Origin: an uncultured Veillonella sp.
GTDB lineage: Bacteria; Bacillota; Negativicutes; Veillonellales; Veillonellaceae
DNA length: 13,607 nucleotides
Direction: 5' to 3'
NCBI RefSeq assembly: GCF_915069625.1
Contig: NZ_CAJZFD010000042.1
Location: 1 to 13,607 of the forward strand
Shown: positions 5,838 to 12,422 of the stretch, piece by piece
How positions within the stretch are numbered: position 1 is the stretch's first letter
Layout of the letters: each line of letters begins with the position of its first letter
Notes under the pieces: generated by a model
What the model was told of the DNA's origin: nothing
Database searches by the model: none
The model's input: only the letters and a program-made list of their open reading frames with translations
Made by a program: the position numbers and the translations under genes

Positions 5838-8689
5838 CCTGTAATAGATTGAGCCATATCAAATACAGAGCGTTGGCATGTGAATAACCAGATTTGTTGG
5901 TTCTTTCCAATTTCAGCCAATAATTCTAATGCACTACGTTGACGATTTTCATCAAAGCGTACAAGGATATCGTCTAATATGATTGGCAAGGATTCAACTT
6001 GGTAAGAGAATACCTTAGCTAATGCAAGGCGCAATGCCAAGTATACTTGGTCAGCCAAGCCGCTAGACCAGAATTTAAGTTCTAATCGCTCTCCATTGCC
6101 ATTAACCAATGCTACACCTTCGTTGATACCGAGAACATCAAAGGTATAAACACCACCAGTTAACCGTTCTATATAAGAGGATGCAAGTTCTAACATATGA
6201 GGCTGTTTCTCTTGCTCGTAAGATTGTTGAGCCTTATCCATACAGTGGCTCATCAACACTTGTGTAGCCCAATCTTCGAGAGCAGATTCTAGTTCATTTT
6301 GTAACGCTTCTCGTTCTTGAAGCATTTGCTGTTGCTCTTGGTCAGAACCGAGGGCACGCATAGACTCTACAATTTGACCACGGCGCTCATACAAGACTGC
6401 CAACTTATCTTCAATGGATGCTATTTCTCGTTCAGAATGCGCCAATTCATCAAGCCAATTATCCTTATTGCCTTCACGCAAGCGGCGATAGAATAAATCT
6501 CTATTCTCCGCATCAGGCGCTAACAGATCTAACTGAACCTGACTTTGTTTGTAAATGGTTTGCCATTGCTTGTATTGGTCTTCATCAATAAGATGTTGAC
6601 GATACTCGTTGGAGCTTTCCATACCCGCCTTGTGTAAGAGCTCTTGTTGACGAAGTAGTAATTCTTTTTCTTTGCGATGCCAGTTATCGTACTCATTGCG
6701 GAAGCTTTTACGTTGTGCTTCCTTTTGTTCCCATACAATTTTATTTTGTTGGAAGTTTTTGTATTGGTTATAAATACGTTTTAACTCTGTAGGAGATACT
6801 GGAGCTTCAACACCAAGGTTATACCACAATGTCATCGCTTGGTCTTCGATAACGCGCAATCCTTCTTTATGCTCAGCTAATCGCTTTTCATAGCCTTCAA
6901 TGGTGCGCAATTGTTCATGATATTGATCATACTCTTGTTTGAGACCAAAGAAATCATCTTCGTTAAGACTCTTCGCCGCCCCTTGAGGTAACCAATTCTG
7001 CCAAGCTGCAAGGGCTTCATCATAAATAGCTTGTAAAGTATGACCTTCTTGAATCCAACGATCAAGATGTGCCGCCCCTTCTATGGATGGAATTGGGCTC
7101 GCTACAGGTGTGGCAGCTTTAACGATTGCCTCTAGCTGATGCTCTACATCAGATTTACGAGAGGACAAAATTTGTAACTCATAGTTCAGTTTAGATACAT
7201 CAGAATTACCATTATGACGTCGCCATGTTGCATACCAGAACAATGCCATAGATAGGATTAACAATATAAATCCGCCAATTGTATATAAAACAGACTCTAA
7301 TACTAAGAGGCCCGCTAATACAAGTAGTACACCAATAACGGCTGCTACGCCGCTAATGCGTTGTAACCATTTTGGCAAATGACTCGGTTGTGCATCTGGA
7401 CCATAGCTATCTCGTTTTTCCGTAACTCGATCTATATCCATCAAGATAAGCTCTAGTTCACGTTCAAGATGTTCTTTTTTTGCCAAATCCTCTTCACTGT
7501 AATTTGGCAAGGATGCTCCGTCTAGGTTAGCTGCTGGCAAATCATCAGATGCCTCAGCAGGTTTACGATCTTGCCAATGCAATAATTGGTCTTTAGCAGT
7601 ACGCAAGCGACTTGCTAAACGCTCACCTTCAAACCAATTCACATCATCAGCCATCGGCTCATCATCACGCCATGCTGAATGCATGGATCGAGAGAATTCT
7701 AGTTGCTCTCGCACCTTGAAGATGTACGCATCCCCTTCTTCACATTCACGGCGCAATTGTTCCCATTTAGCCCCTTGTTGGATGAGGTCTTCAATATCTT
7801 GACCATACGTACCAAATGGACTATCAGGACTAAAGTTAGCCGGCATTAAGGCCGCTTCCTTTTCCTGCCATAGCTGCATATTGTCTCTAGCGCGTTTGAT
7901 TTCCTCGTCGATGCGAAGGAACTCATCACGGCTCAAAGCAAGTTCGCTATTATACTGCTGCATGTGCATACGCGCTTCTTCACTACGGCGATACGTATCC
8001 CACGCGCGCAATACCACATCTATACCATCGCGGTATTCCTTCCACTCTTGCAACTGACCTTGCAATTCTGCCTCAGTCTGCTCCGTACTGTGAAAGGCTT
8101 TTTGCAGTTCTACATATTGCGCTTCATGCTCAGCTAAATGGCTTAACTTTTGGCGATTTTCCTTAAGCTCATCCATCAACACGTTGATGCGGCGTTTACC
8201 ATTGGAGGATGCTACCAATAAATCGGTAGCTCCTTTTTCAACGTCTTTTACAACAGAACCTAAGTGTTCGCCCCCTTCAGCACCGAAGAAGCGGGACCGA
8301 ACCTCTACCTCTTGCAACACATCAAGGCCTTGTAGATCATCCAGAGTGAGTCCGAAAATGCGATTATATGTCTTTTTATCGATACCATGCCACCAGTGTT
8401 GAGCAGGCTCTTCATGAATGGCAGGATGTCCAGGACTGTAAAAGTCTAACTGTTTACCCTTACGACCGATATAGTAGCTTTCACCATTACGATCCACATC
8501 GAGGGCACCGGTCATAGGACCATAGGCCTTATGTGTGCCGCCGAATAAAAGGGTGCGCATCCCTTCAAGAAGAGATGTTTTACCACTTTCATTAGGACCA
8601 TACATGAGCTGAACCCCATGTTCACCAGTAGTGAAAGACCAGTCGCGATACGGGCCAAATTCATCAAATCGTATTCGTTTAATGTTCAT
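5807..8689 (-). CDS. yhaN: YhaN-like SbcC-type AAA ATPase with membrane hairpin
   Basis: A 960-residue SMC/Rad50/SbcC-like ATPase. The N-terminal half-domain starts with the P-loop GPNESGKTS (residues 31-39), with FGPYRDWSF before it. Long Glu/Gln/Lys-rich coiled coils occupy about 150-430 and 500-830. Between them, at about 445-487, lie two adjacent hydrophobic segments ending in Arg/His-rich WRRH, a membrane hairpin instead of the zinc hook of SbcC. The C-terminal half-domain has the ABC-type signature SSGLADQVYLALRLAL (from 875) and the Walker B LPIILDDI (901-908). This layout matches Bacillus subtilis YhaN. It probably partners the nuclease YhaO, whose gene ends 11 bases inside this one. 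The start is ATG at 8689 behind a G-rich stretch in the yhaO 3' end. Its role in DNA end processing or repair at the membrane is inferred from the family. Confidence 0.88.
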   Translation of the reverse strand: MNIKRIRFDEFGPYRDWSFTTGEHGVQLMYGPNESGKTSLLEGMRTLLFGGTHKAYGPMTGALDVDRNGESYYIGRKGKQLDFYSPGHPAIHEEPAQHWWHGIDKKTYNRIFGLTLDDLQGLDVLQEVEVRSRFFGAEGGEHLGSVVKDVEKGATDLLVASSNGKRRINVLMDELKENRQKLSHLAEHEAQYVELQKAFHSTEQTEAELQGQLQEWKEYRDGIDVVLRAWDTYRRSEEARMHMQQYNSELALSRDEFLRIDEEIKRARDNMQLWQEKEAALMPANFSPDSPFGTYGQDIEDLIQQGAKWEQLRRECEEGDAYIFKVREQLEFSRSMHSAWRDDEPMADDVNWFEGERLASRLRTAKDQLLHWQDRKPAEASDDLPAANLDGASLPNYSEEDLAKKEHLERELELILMDIDRVTEKRDSYGPDAQPSHLPKWLQRISGVAAVIGVLLVLAGLLVLESVLYTIGGFILLILSMALFWYATWRRHNGNSDVSKLNYELQILSSRKSDVEHQLEAIVKAATPVASPIPSIEGAAHLDRWIQEGHTLQAIYDEALAAWQNWLPQGAAKSLNEDDFFGLKQEYDQYHEQLRTIEGYEKRLAEHKEGLRVIEDQAMTLWYNLGVEAPVSPTELKRIYNQYKNFQQNKIVWEQKEAQRKSFRNEYDNWHRKEKELLLRQQELLHKAGMESSNEYRQHLIDEDQYKQWQTIYKQSQVQLDLLAPDAENRDLFYRRLREGNKDNWLDELAHSEREIASIEDKLAVLYERRGQIVESMRALGSDQEQQQMLQEREALQNELESALEDWATQVLMSHCMDKAQQSYEQEKQPHMLELASSYIERLTGGVYTFDVLGINEGVALVNGNGERLELKFWSSGLADQVYLALRLALAKVFSYQVESLPIILDDILVRFDENRQRSALELLAEIGKNQQIWLFTCQRSVFDMAQSITGIDCHRLSRN

Positions 8690-9950
8690 CGTTAGCCCCC
8701 ATCAATACAGTAACACCTTCAATTTCACAGCGCTTCAAGGCGCGAAGCAATAATTCATCGCTCAATAAATCGGCATATACACCTAAGCGTTTAAACTCAG
8801 GACGTTCTGCTAAAATTTGGCGAGCTGTCTGTACCGCATTGCCATCAACCATATCGTCATAGGCGCGCAAATAATCACCTACCACATCAGATAACAATCT
8901 ACGCTCAGCTAAATTAATGCTAGGCCGTGTAGTGGAAATAATGCGATAGGGCATAACGAATATAGATTTACTCTTCTCTTCGCTTTGAGACTCTTGCAAC
9001 CATAATTTACGCACCCCTTCTTGGGTACACAAACGATGCAATGGTCCTGTTCCCACAAGAACAATAGAAAGCAAGATATTCTTCTTATGTTGTTTACGCA
9101 AATTTTCTTTTTTATGGCGTAAAATTTCTAAGAATTCTGCTTCAGTTTTCATGCCTGCAATATCAATTTTGATTTCTTCAAAACGGATAGCACTGGTTTC
9201 AATAAATCGAGGTTCACGATGACCATTATGGGATACAGAAACAAGATAGCACCCCTTAGGGCCTATTTCTTTACGGTGTAAACCTTGCGGATTTCCAGCA
9301 TAGACAACGAGAGGTTCCTCGCTAAGAACTTGGGATTTATGAATATGTCCTAACGCCCAATAGTCCATGGCTGCTTCTGCTAGGTCTGTTAAACTACATG
9401 GACCAGTTACATTATGGTTTTCAGAGCCCGCACTAGAGCCGACTGTACCATGCATAACTGCAAGAGAAAACTCATCACGTTCAAAGGCACGATATTGACG
9501 CGCATAATTGTCGCTTTCATTACCATGACCACAACTAATACCATAAACGCCACCAATTTCAATATTGTTAACAATCAATGGAAAACGTTGTACTTGTTCG
9601 CTAGAGAATACATGCACATTGTCAGGCATCTGTAATTGAGCCTTCCAGCTTTCAGCAGGGTCATGATTACCTTGCACCATATAAACTGCAATGCGATGCT
9701 CTGCCAAGCGATACATGGCGCGCACAAAGCGCACTTGAGCCTCTAGATTATGGTCTTCGCTATTATAAATATCACCAGCTATGACAACAGCATGAACATG
9801 CTCATCAATAGCAGTGTCAATAATTGTATCAAAGGCTACATAGGTAGCTTCACTCACGGCGCGATCAACGGCGCGGCTAATACCTGTAGCATATTGGAAG
9901 GGTGCCCCTAAATGCAGGTCACCACAGTGTATAAATCGAAATGGCTGCAT
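8679..9950 (-). CDS. yhaO: YhaO-like metallophosphoesterase DNA nuclease (SbcD/Mre11 family)
   Basis: Calcineurin-type phosphoesterase of 423 residues, the nuclease partner of the SbcC-like protein encoded next. The di-metal motifs are all present in order: GDLHLG (Asp11, His13), AGDIYN (Asp60), GNHDP (Asn95, His96), MHGTVG (His167) and GHIHK (His202, His204). The last ~170 residues form a variable capping and partner-binding region. The start is ATG at 9950 with AAGGAG 9 bases upstream. The stop overlaps the start region of yhaN by 11 bp, so the two are translationally coupled. In Bacillus the pair is followed by yhaM, which is absent here. The activity is probably Mn2+-dependent DNA exonuclease or endonuclease (family knowledge); the cellular substrate cannot be told from sequence. 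Confidence 0.9.
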   Translation of the reverse strand: MQPFRFIHCGDLHLGAPFQYATGISRAVDRAVSEATYVAFDTIIDTAIDEHVHAVVIAGDIYNSEDHNLEAQVRFVRAMYRLAEHRIAVYMVQGNHDPAESWKAQLQMPDNVHVFSSEQVQRFPLIVNNIEIGGVYGISCGHGNESDNYARQYRAFERDEFSLAVMHGTVGSSAGSENHNVTGPCSLTDLAEAAMDYWALGHIHKSQVLSEEPLVVYAGNPQGLHRKEIGPKGCYLVSVSHNGHREPRFIETSAIRFEEIKIDIAGMKTEAEFLEILRHKKENLRKQHKKNILLSIVLVGTGPLHRLCTQEGVRKLWLQESQSEEKSKSIFVMPYRIISTTRPSINLAERRLLSDVVGDYLRAYDDMVDGNAVQTARQILAERPEFKRLGVYADLLSDELLLRALKRCEIEGVTVLMGANDEH

Positions 9951-10011
9951 CTATATCCACTCCTTGTATTAGTACTTTTATTATAGTTATATATAGTAAT
10001 TACAATACTCT

Positions 10012-10017
10012 ATTATA
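10012..10017 (-). promoter_or_regulatory. Candidate -10 box for yhaO
   Basis: A perfect TATAAT on the minus strand lies about 60 bases before the yhaO ATG. No convincing -35 hexamer is seen 16-18 bases upstream (AAGTAA at 17), so this is only a candidate. The rest of the 329-bp yhaO-bioB gap is very AT-rich. Beyond the bioB control region it holds only a degenerate 19-bp-period direct repeat near 10061-10095. Confidence 0.35.
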
Positions 10018-10175
10018 CTACAAAACCCTAAAGATTACTTAAAAATAACTATCAATTAAAACCTTAACATAGATTTAACACCTTAATATAGATAGTAAAA
10101 TAAAGCCTCTAAAATTAGTTGTAAGTCATATAATTCCTCTGTATTAAAAGCACTCTAAAAACTACATAAATATTT

Positions 10176-10206
10176 TTGTTAACTCAAAAATACATTAAGT
10201 TGACAA
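10176..10206 (+). promoter_or_regulatory. BirA-type biotin operator
   Basis: TTGTTAAC (10176-10183), 15 bases, then GTTGACAA (10199-10206) form a dyad that fits the BirA operator pattern of Firmicutes (TTGTTAAC-type half-sites about 15 apart). The right half-site overlaps the -35 hexamer of the bioB promoter, so bound BirA-biotinyl-AMP would block RNA polymerase. Further related half-sites are GTTTACAA (10220-10227), TTGTCAAT (10233-10240) and GTTAACAA (10259-10266). The last two form a second, looser dyad with an 18-base spacer ending just before the ribosome binding site. Confidence 0.72.
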
Positions 10207-10228
10207 TTTATGCACTAACGTTTACAAT
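10200..10228 (+). promoter_or_regulatory. bioB promoter (TTGACA-N17-TACAAT)
   Basis: A consensus -35 TTGACA (10200-10205) and a near-consensus -10 TACAAT (10223-10228) are separated by exactly 17 bases. Transcription should begin near 10235, giving a leader of about 45 bases that ends in AGGAGG (10269-10274), five bases before the bioB ATG. Confidence 0.8.
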
Positions 10229-10279
10229 CAAATTGTCAATATTTTATATTTTTATTAAGTTAACAATTAGGAGGCTATT

Positions 10280-11308
10280 ATGGCTTTGCCTACAGATCAA
10301 CAACCATCCCAGGTGGGAACATACGAAAAAATCCTTACCATAGCAAATCGTATTATGCATGGTGGTGAAATTACAAAAGAAGAAGCAATTGAGTTAATTC
10401 ATACATCTGATGATGATACGATGATTCTGCTCGCTATGGCAGATAAAATTCGTCAACATTTCAATGACAACTCCGTAGATGTATGCGCCATTGTAAATGC
10501 ACGATCTGGCAAATGTCCTGAAAACTGTAAATTCTGTGCTCAATCTGCACATCACGAAACAGGCGTTCAAGTATATCCGTTCATGGATGATGAAAGCATC
10601 CTCGATGCGGCTCGCAAAGCTAAAGAGGCAGGCGCTATTCGCTTCTCCATCGTAACAAGTGGTCGTAATACTAATAACCCAAACGAATTCGATCAAATCA
10701 TTCGCGTATTAGGCCGCATTAAAGATGAAGTAGGCCTCGAAATTTGCTGTTCTCTTGGTTTGTTAACTTATGAACAAGCTCTCAAATTGAAAGAAGTAGG
10801 TGTAACTCGATACCACTCCAATATCGAAACAGCACCTAGTCACTTCCCAGATATTTGTACAACCCATTCCTACGAAGATAAAATGTCTACCATCGACAAC
10901 GCTCAAAAAGCAGGCATTCGCGTTTGCTCTGGCGGCATCCTTGGTCTCAACGAGACATTAGAACAACGCGTAGAAATGGCATTTGAGCTTAAACGCTTAC
11001 ATATTGACTCTGTACCACTTAACATTTTGAATCCTGTTAAAGGTACGCCATTTGAAAGCAATAAAGCATTACGTCCATTAGATATTTTACGTACCTTCGC
11101 TGTATTCCGTTTCATCTTGCCAAATGCATTGATTCGTACAGCTGGCGGTCGTGAAGTAAATCTTCGTGACTTACAAGCCTATGCTTTAAAAGGTGGCCTT
11201 AACGGTATCATGGTTGGTGGCTACTTAACAACTGGCGGTCGTTCTCCACAAGACGATCTCCAAATGATTCAAGACTTGGAATTAAGTCGCAACTCTGCCC
11301 AAGTTTAA
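10280..11308 (+). CDS. bioB: Biotin synthase
   Basis: Radical SAM enzyme converting dethiobiotin to biotin by sulfur insertion, in the cytosol. The 342 residues match the family length. The radical SAM cluster motif is CPENCKFC (Cys79, Cys83, Cys86) within NARSGKC. Further BioB signatures are YHSNIET, RVCSGGILGLNET, NPVKGTPFE and RTAGGREVNLRD, whose Arg corresponds to the unusual arginine ligand of the [2Fe-2S] cluster; Cys residues in EICCSLG and RVCSGG supply the other ligands (family knowledge). The ATG at 10280 has a strong AGGAGG. It is monocistronic, bounded by a BirA-type operator and promoter upstream and a strong terminator downstream. No other biotin gene is in the window. Confidence 0.96.
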   Translation: MALPTDQQPSQVGTYEKILTIANRIMHGGEITKEEAIELIHTSDDDTMILLAMADKIRQHFNDNSVDVCAIVNARSGKCPENCKFCAQSAHHETGVQVYPFMDDESILDAARKAKEAGAIRFSIVTSGRNTNNPNEFDQIIRVLGRIKDEVGLEICCSLGLLTYEQALKLKEVGVTRYHSNIETAPSHFPDICTTHSYEDKMSTIDNAQKAGIRVCSGGILGLNETLEQRVEMAFELKRLHIDSVPLNILNPVKGTPFESNKALRPLDILRTFAVFRFILPNALIRTAGGREVNLRDLQAYALKGGLNGIMVGGYLTTGGRSPQDDLQMIQDLELSRNSAQV

Positions 11309-11386
11309 ATTCTGTATATACCATTCTCTTTTGAGGATGTTGTATATAAAAAATATTCCTAAGATTTATAAATTTTTTACACATAT

Positions 11387-11428
11387 AAAAAAGAACCATC
11401 TAGTTTGCTGTGCTAGATGGTTCTTTTA
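11387..11428. terminator. Bidirectional terminator between bioB and the small secreted gene
   Basis: A perfect 15-bp stem, AAAAGAACCATCTAG (11389-11403) and its complement (11413-11427), closes a 9-base loop, with A-rich and T-rich flanks in both directions. It ends bioB on the plus strand. On the minus strand its stem includes part of the stop codon of the converging gene, so the ribosome reaches the hairpin itself. Confidence 0.9.
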
Positions 11429-11788
11429 TTGCCACAATAAATTATAAATGGCTTGACCATTTGTATTGCCTTCAATAGGTTCTGGGTTTTCATTATACTC
11501 TACATTTTCATAAGGTGTACCGTCTGCCATGTACGCATCTACCTTTAACGTTTCCATGGTACGATTATATCTACTTATATACACTTTATATCGCAATTCG
11601 TCGCCACCCAGTTCATTGACCCGCAGCCACAAAAGCGCATCATAATCACTTTTTTGAACACTGTCATTGTCAATAAATAATTGGTTTCCTGACGCATCTG
11701 GTCCAACATAATACCAGTCCGTTGCGTTAGCGGTCCCCCCTATACTGAGTAGCCACAAAAGGGACAATATGGTTAATATTTTCCTCAT
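11426..11788 (-). CDS. Small secreted protein, surface-adhesin E-like domain
   Basis: A 120-residue exported protein. Residues 1-22 form a Sec signal peptide: MRK, a Leu/Ile-rich core, then TANA before the likely cleavage site. The mature ~97-residue part begins TDWYYVGPDASGNQLFIDNDSV, has a central strand pattern (LLWLRVNE, YKVYISRYN) and ends with EGNTNGQAIYNLLW. The aromatic start, the D-x-x-S-V motif and the C-terminal AIYNLLW resemble small proteins of the surface-adhesin E type (PF16747), common in Veillonella and relatives. This is recognised by pattern only and the function is unproven. The location would be the periplasm or outer surface. The ATG at 11788 follows GAGGAG by 7 bases. 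There is no cysteine, so it is not a lipoprotein and has no disulfide. Confidence 0.7.
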   Translation of the reverse strand: MRKILTILSLLWLLSIGGTANATDWYYVGPDASGNQLFIDNDSVQKSDYDALLWLRVNELGGDELRYKVYISRYNRTMETLKVDAYMADGTPYENVEYNENPEPIEGNTNGQAIYNLLWQ

Positions 11789-11816
11789 ATGACTGCTCCT
11801 CTCATGCCTAAGAGCT

Positions 11817-11864
11817 GTATACTTTATAAAACTTTAATAGCCATTAAACCTTTATAAAATATAC
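11817..11864. repeat. 48-bp near-perfect palindrome upstream of the small secreted gene
   Basis: Two 22-base arms (11817-11838 and 11843-11864) match at 19 positions around an AGCC loop. The arms begin GTATA and carry TTTATAAA and TTTAAT. It lies 29-76 bases before the ATG at 11788, in the promoter or 5' leader. No T-tract follows, so it is not an obvious terminator. It may be an operator or a leader hairpin. Confidence 0.65.
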
Positions 11865-11942
11865 AACTTCTCCTTTATATATAATACCAAAATTGTCCCA
11901 TATTTATCAACAATAATTAAACTTAATTATTATCTTTTTTAG

Positions 11943-11970
11943 AATTTCAAGAAATTAAAAGAAATTTCTT
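11943..11970. other. Two small AT-rich palindromes before the ncRNA promoter
   Basis: AATTTC-AA-GAAATT (11943-11956) and the perfect 12-mer AAGAAATTTCTT (11959-11970) lie side by side, about 35-60 bases upstream of the TATAAT at 12004. They could bind a regulator, but in DNA this AT-rich such dyads arise easily by chance. Confidence 0.25.
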
Positions 11971-12003
11971 AAAAAATTTCATTTTCAACTCATTTTTTGT
12001 TCT

Positions 12004-12184
12004 TATAATGACAATGTCAAATGATAAATAGAGGTAACAATTCCCTGGTTACCATACGTGTATTTATCTCCCGACAAGTATTACTAACCCCAAACCTACT
12101 ACTTGTTTAAATACATGGTTCATTTGATATTAATACTAACACTCCCCTTACATGAAAAAAGGACTCCAGTCGGAGTCCTTTTTT
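12004..12184 (+). ncRNA. Candidate structured ncRNA with promoter -10 and terminator
   Basis: No protein gene fits this interval, yet it is highly structured. TATAAT (12004-12009) could start a transcript near 12016. A closing stem pairs 12013-12024 with 12120-12131 (AATGTCAAATGA with TCATTTGATATT, one G-T). Inside, GATAAATA 12023-12030 pairs with 12061-12068 and encloses GGTAAC 12033-12038 with GTTACC 12048-12053. A second arm pairs ACAAGTA 12074-12080 with TACTTGT 12100-12106 around a C-rich loop. Together they form a three-way junction. A terminator (12155-12184) follows. No protein gene follows on the same strand, so a riboswitch role is unlikely and a free-standing small RNA is favoured. 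No Rfam family was recognised. The direction is uncertain because the terminator works both ways; a good -35 is not seen. Confidence 0.5.
12155..12184. terminator. Strong bidirectional terminator after the ncRNA candidate
   Basis: AAAAAAGGACTCC (12155-12167) and its perfect complement (12172-12184) form a 13-bp stem with loop AGTC. The run of six T follows on the plus strand and, by symmetry, on the minus strand. It ends no protein gene. The DNA from here to about 12330 shows nothing else recognisable. Confidence 0.88.
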
Positions 12185-12329
12185 CGTTGTCAAAATATTC
12201 CTATATTCAATACCTGCATATAGTTTCTAATTTTATTTACTATGTCCCATTTCATAATCCATAGAATATTAATATTACTAGTATAAATCAGCTTTCAAAT
12301 ACAATAGAAACCACCAGTTTTAAATCGAC

Positions 12330-12382
12330 AAAAAGAAAACCCTCAAAGACTTAGCTACATTAGCAATTAAGCCTTTGAGGGT
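12330..12382 (-). terminator. Terminator of the CO dehydrogenase gene
   Basis: ACCCTCAAAG (12339-12348) pairs perfectly with CTTTGAGGGT (12373-12382), and the stem extends inward with a few more pairs (ACTTA with TAAGC). On the minus strand it is followed by TTTTCTTTTT. It lies about 40 bases after the stop codon at 12423. Confidence 0.85.
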
Positions 12383-12422
12383 ATTATTATGTACAAAATG
12401 TACTATTTAATTCGACTGTAGT

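Noticed and set aside
10061..10095. Direct repeat of about 16 bases (ACCTTAACATAG / ACCTTAATATAG)
   Set aside because: Only two degenerate copies in very AT-rich DNA with no link to a promoter; chance cannot be excluded.
12013..12184. Riboswitch (TPP, cobalamin, purine, preQ1, SAM) or 6S RNA
   Set aside because: None of the conserved core motifs of these classes was found, and no gene follows on the same strand.
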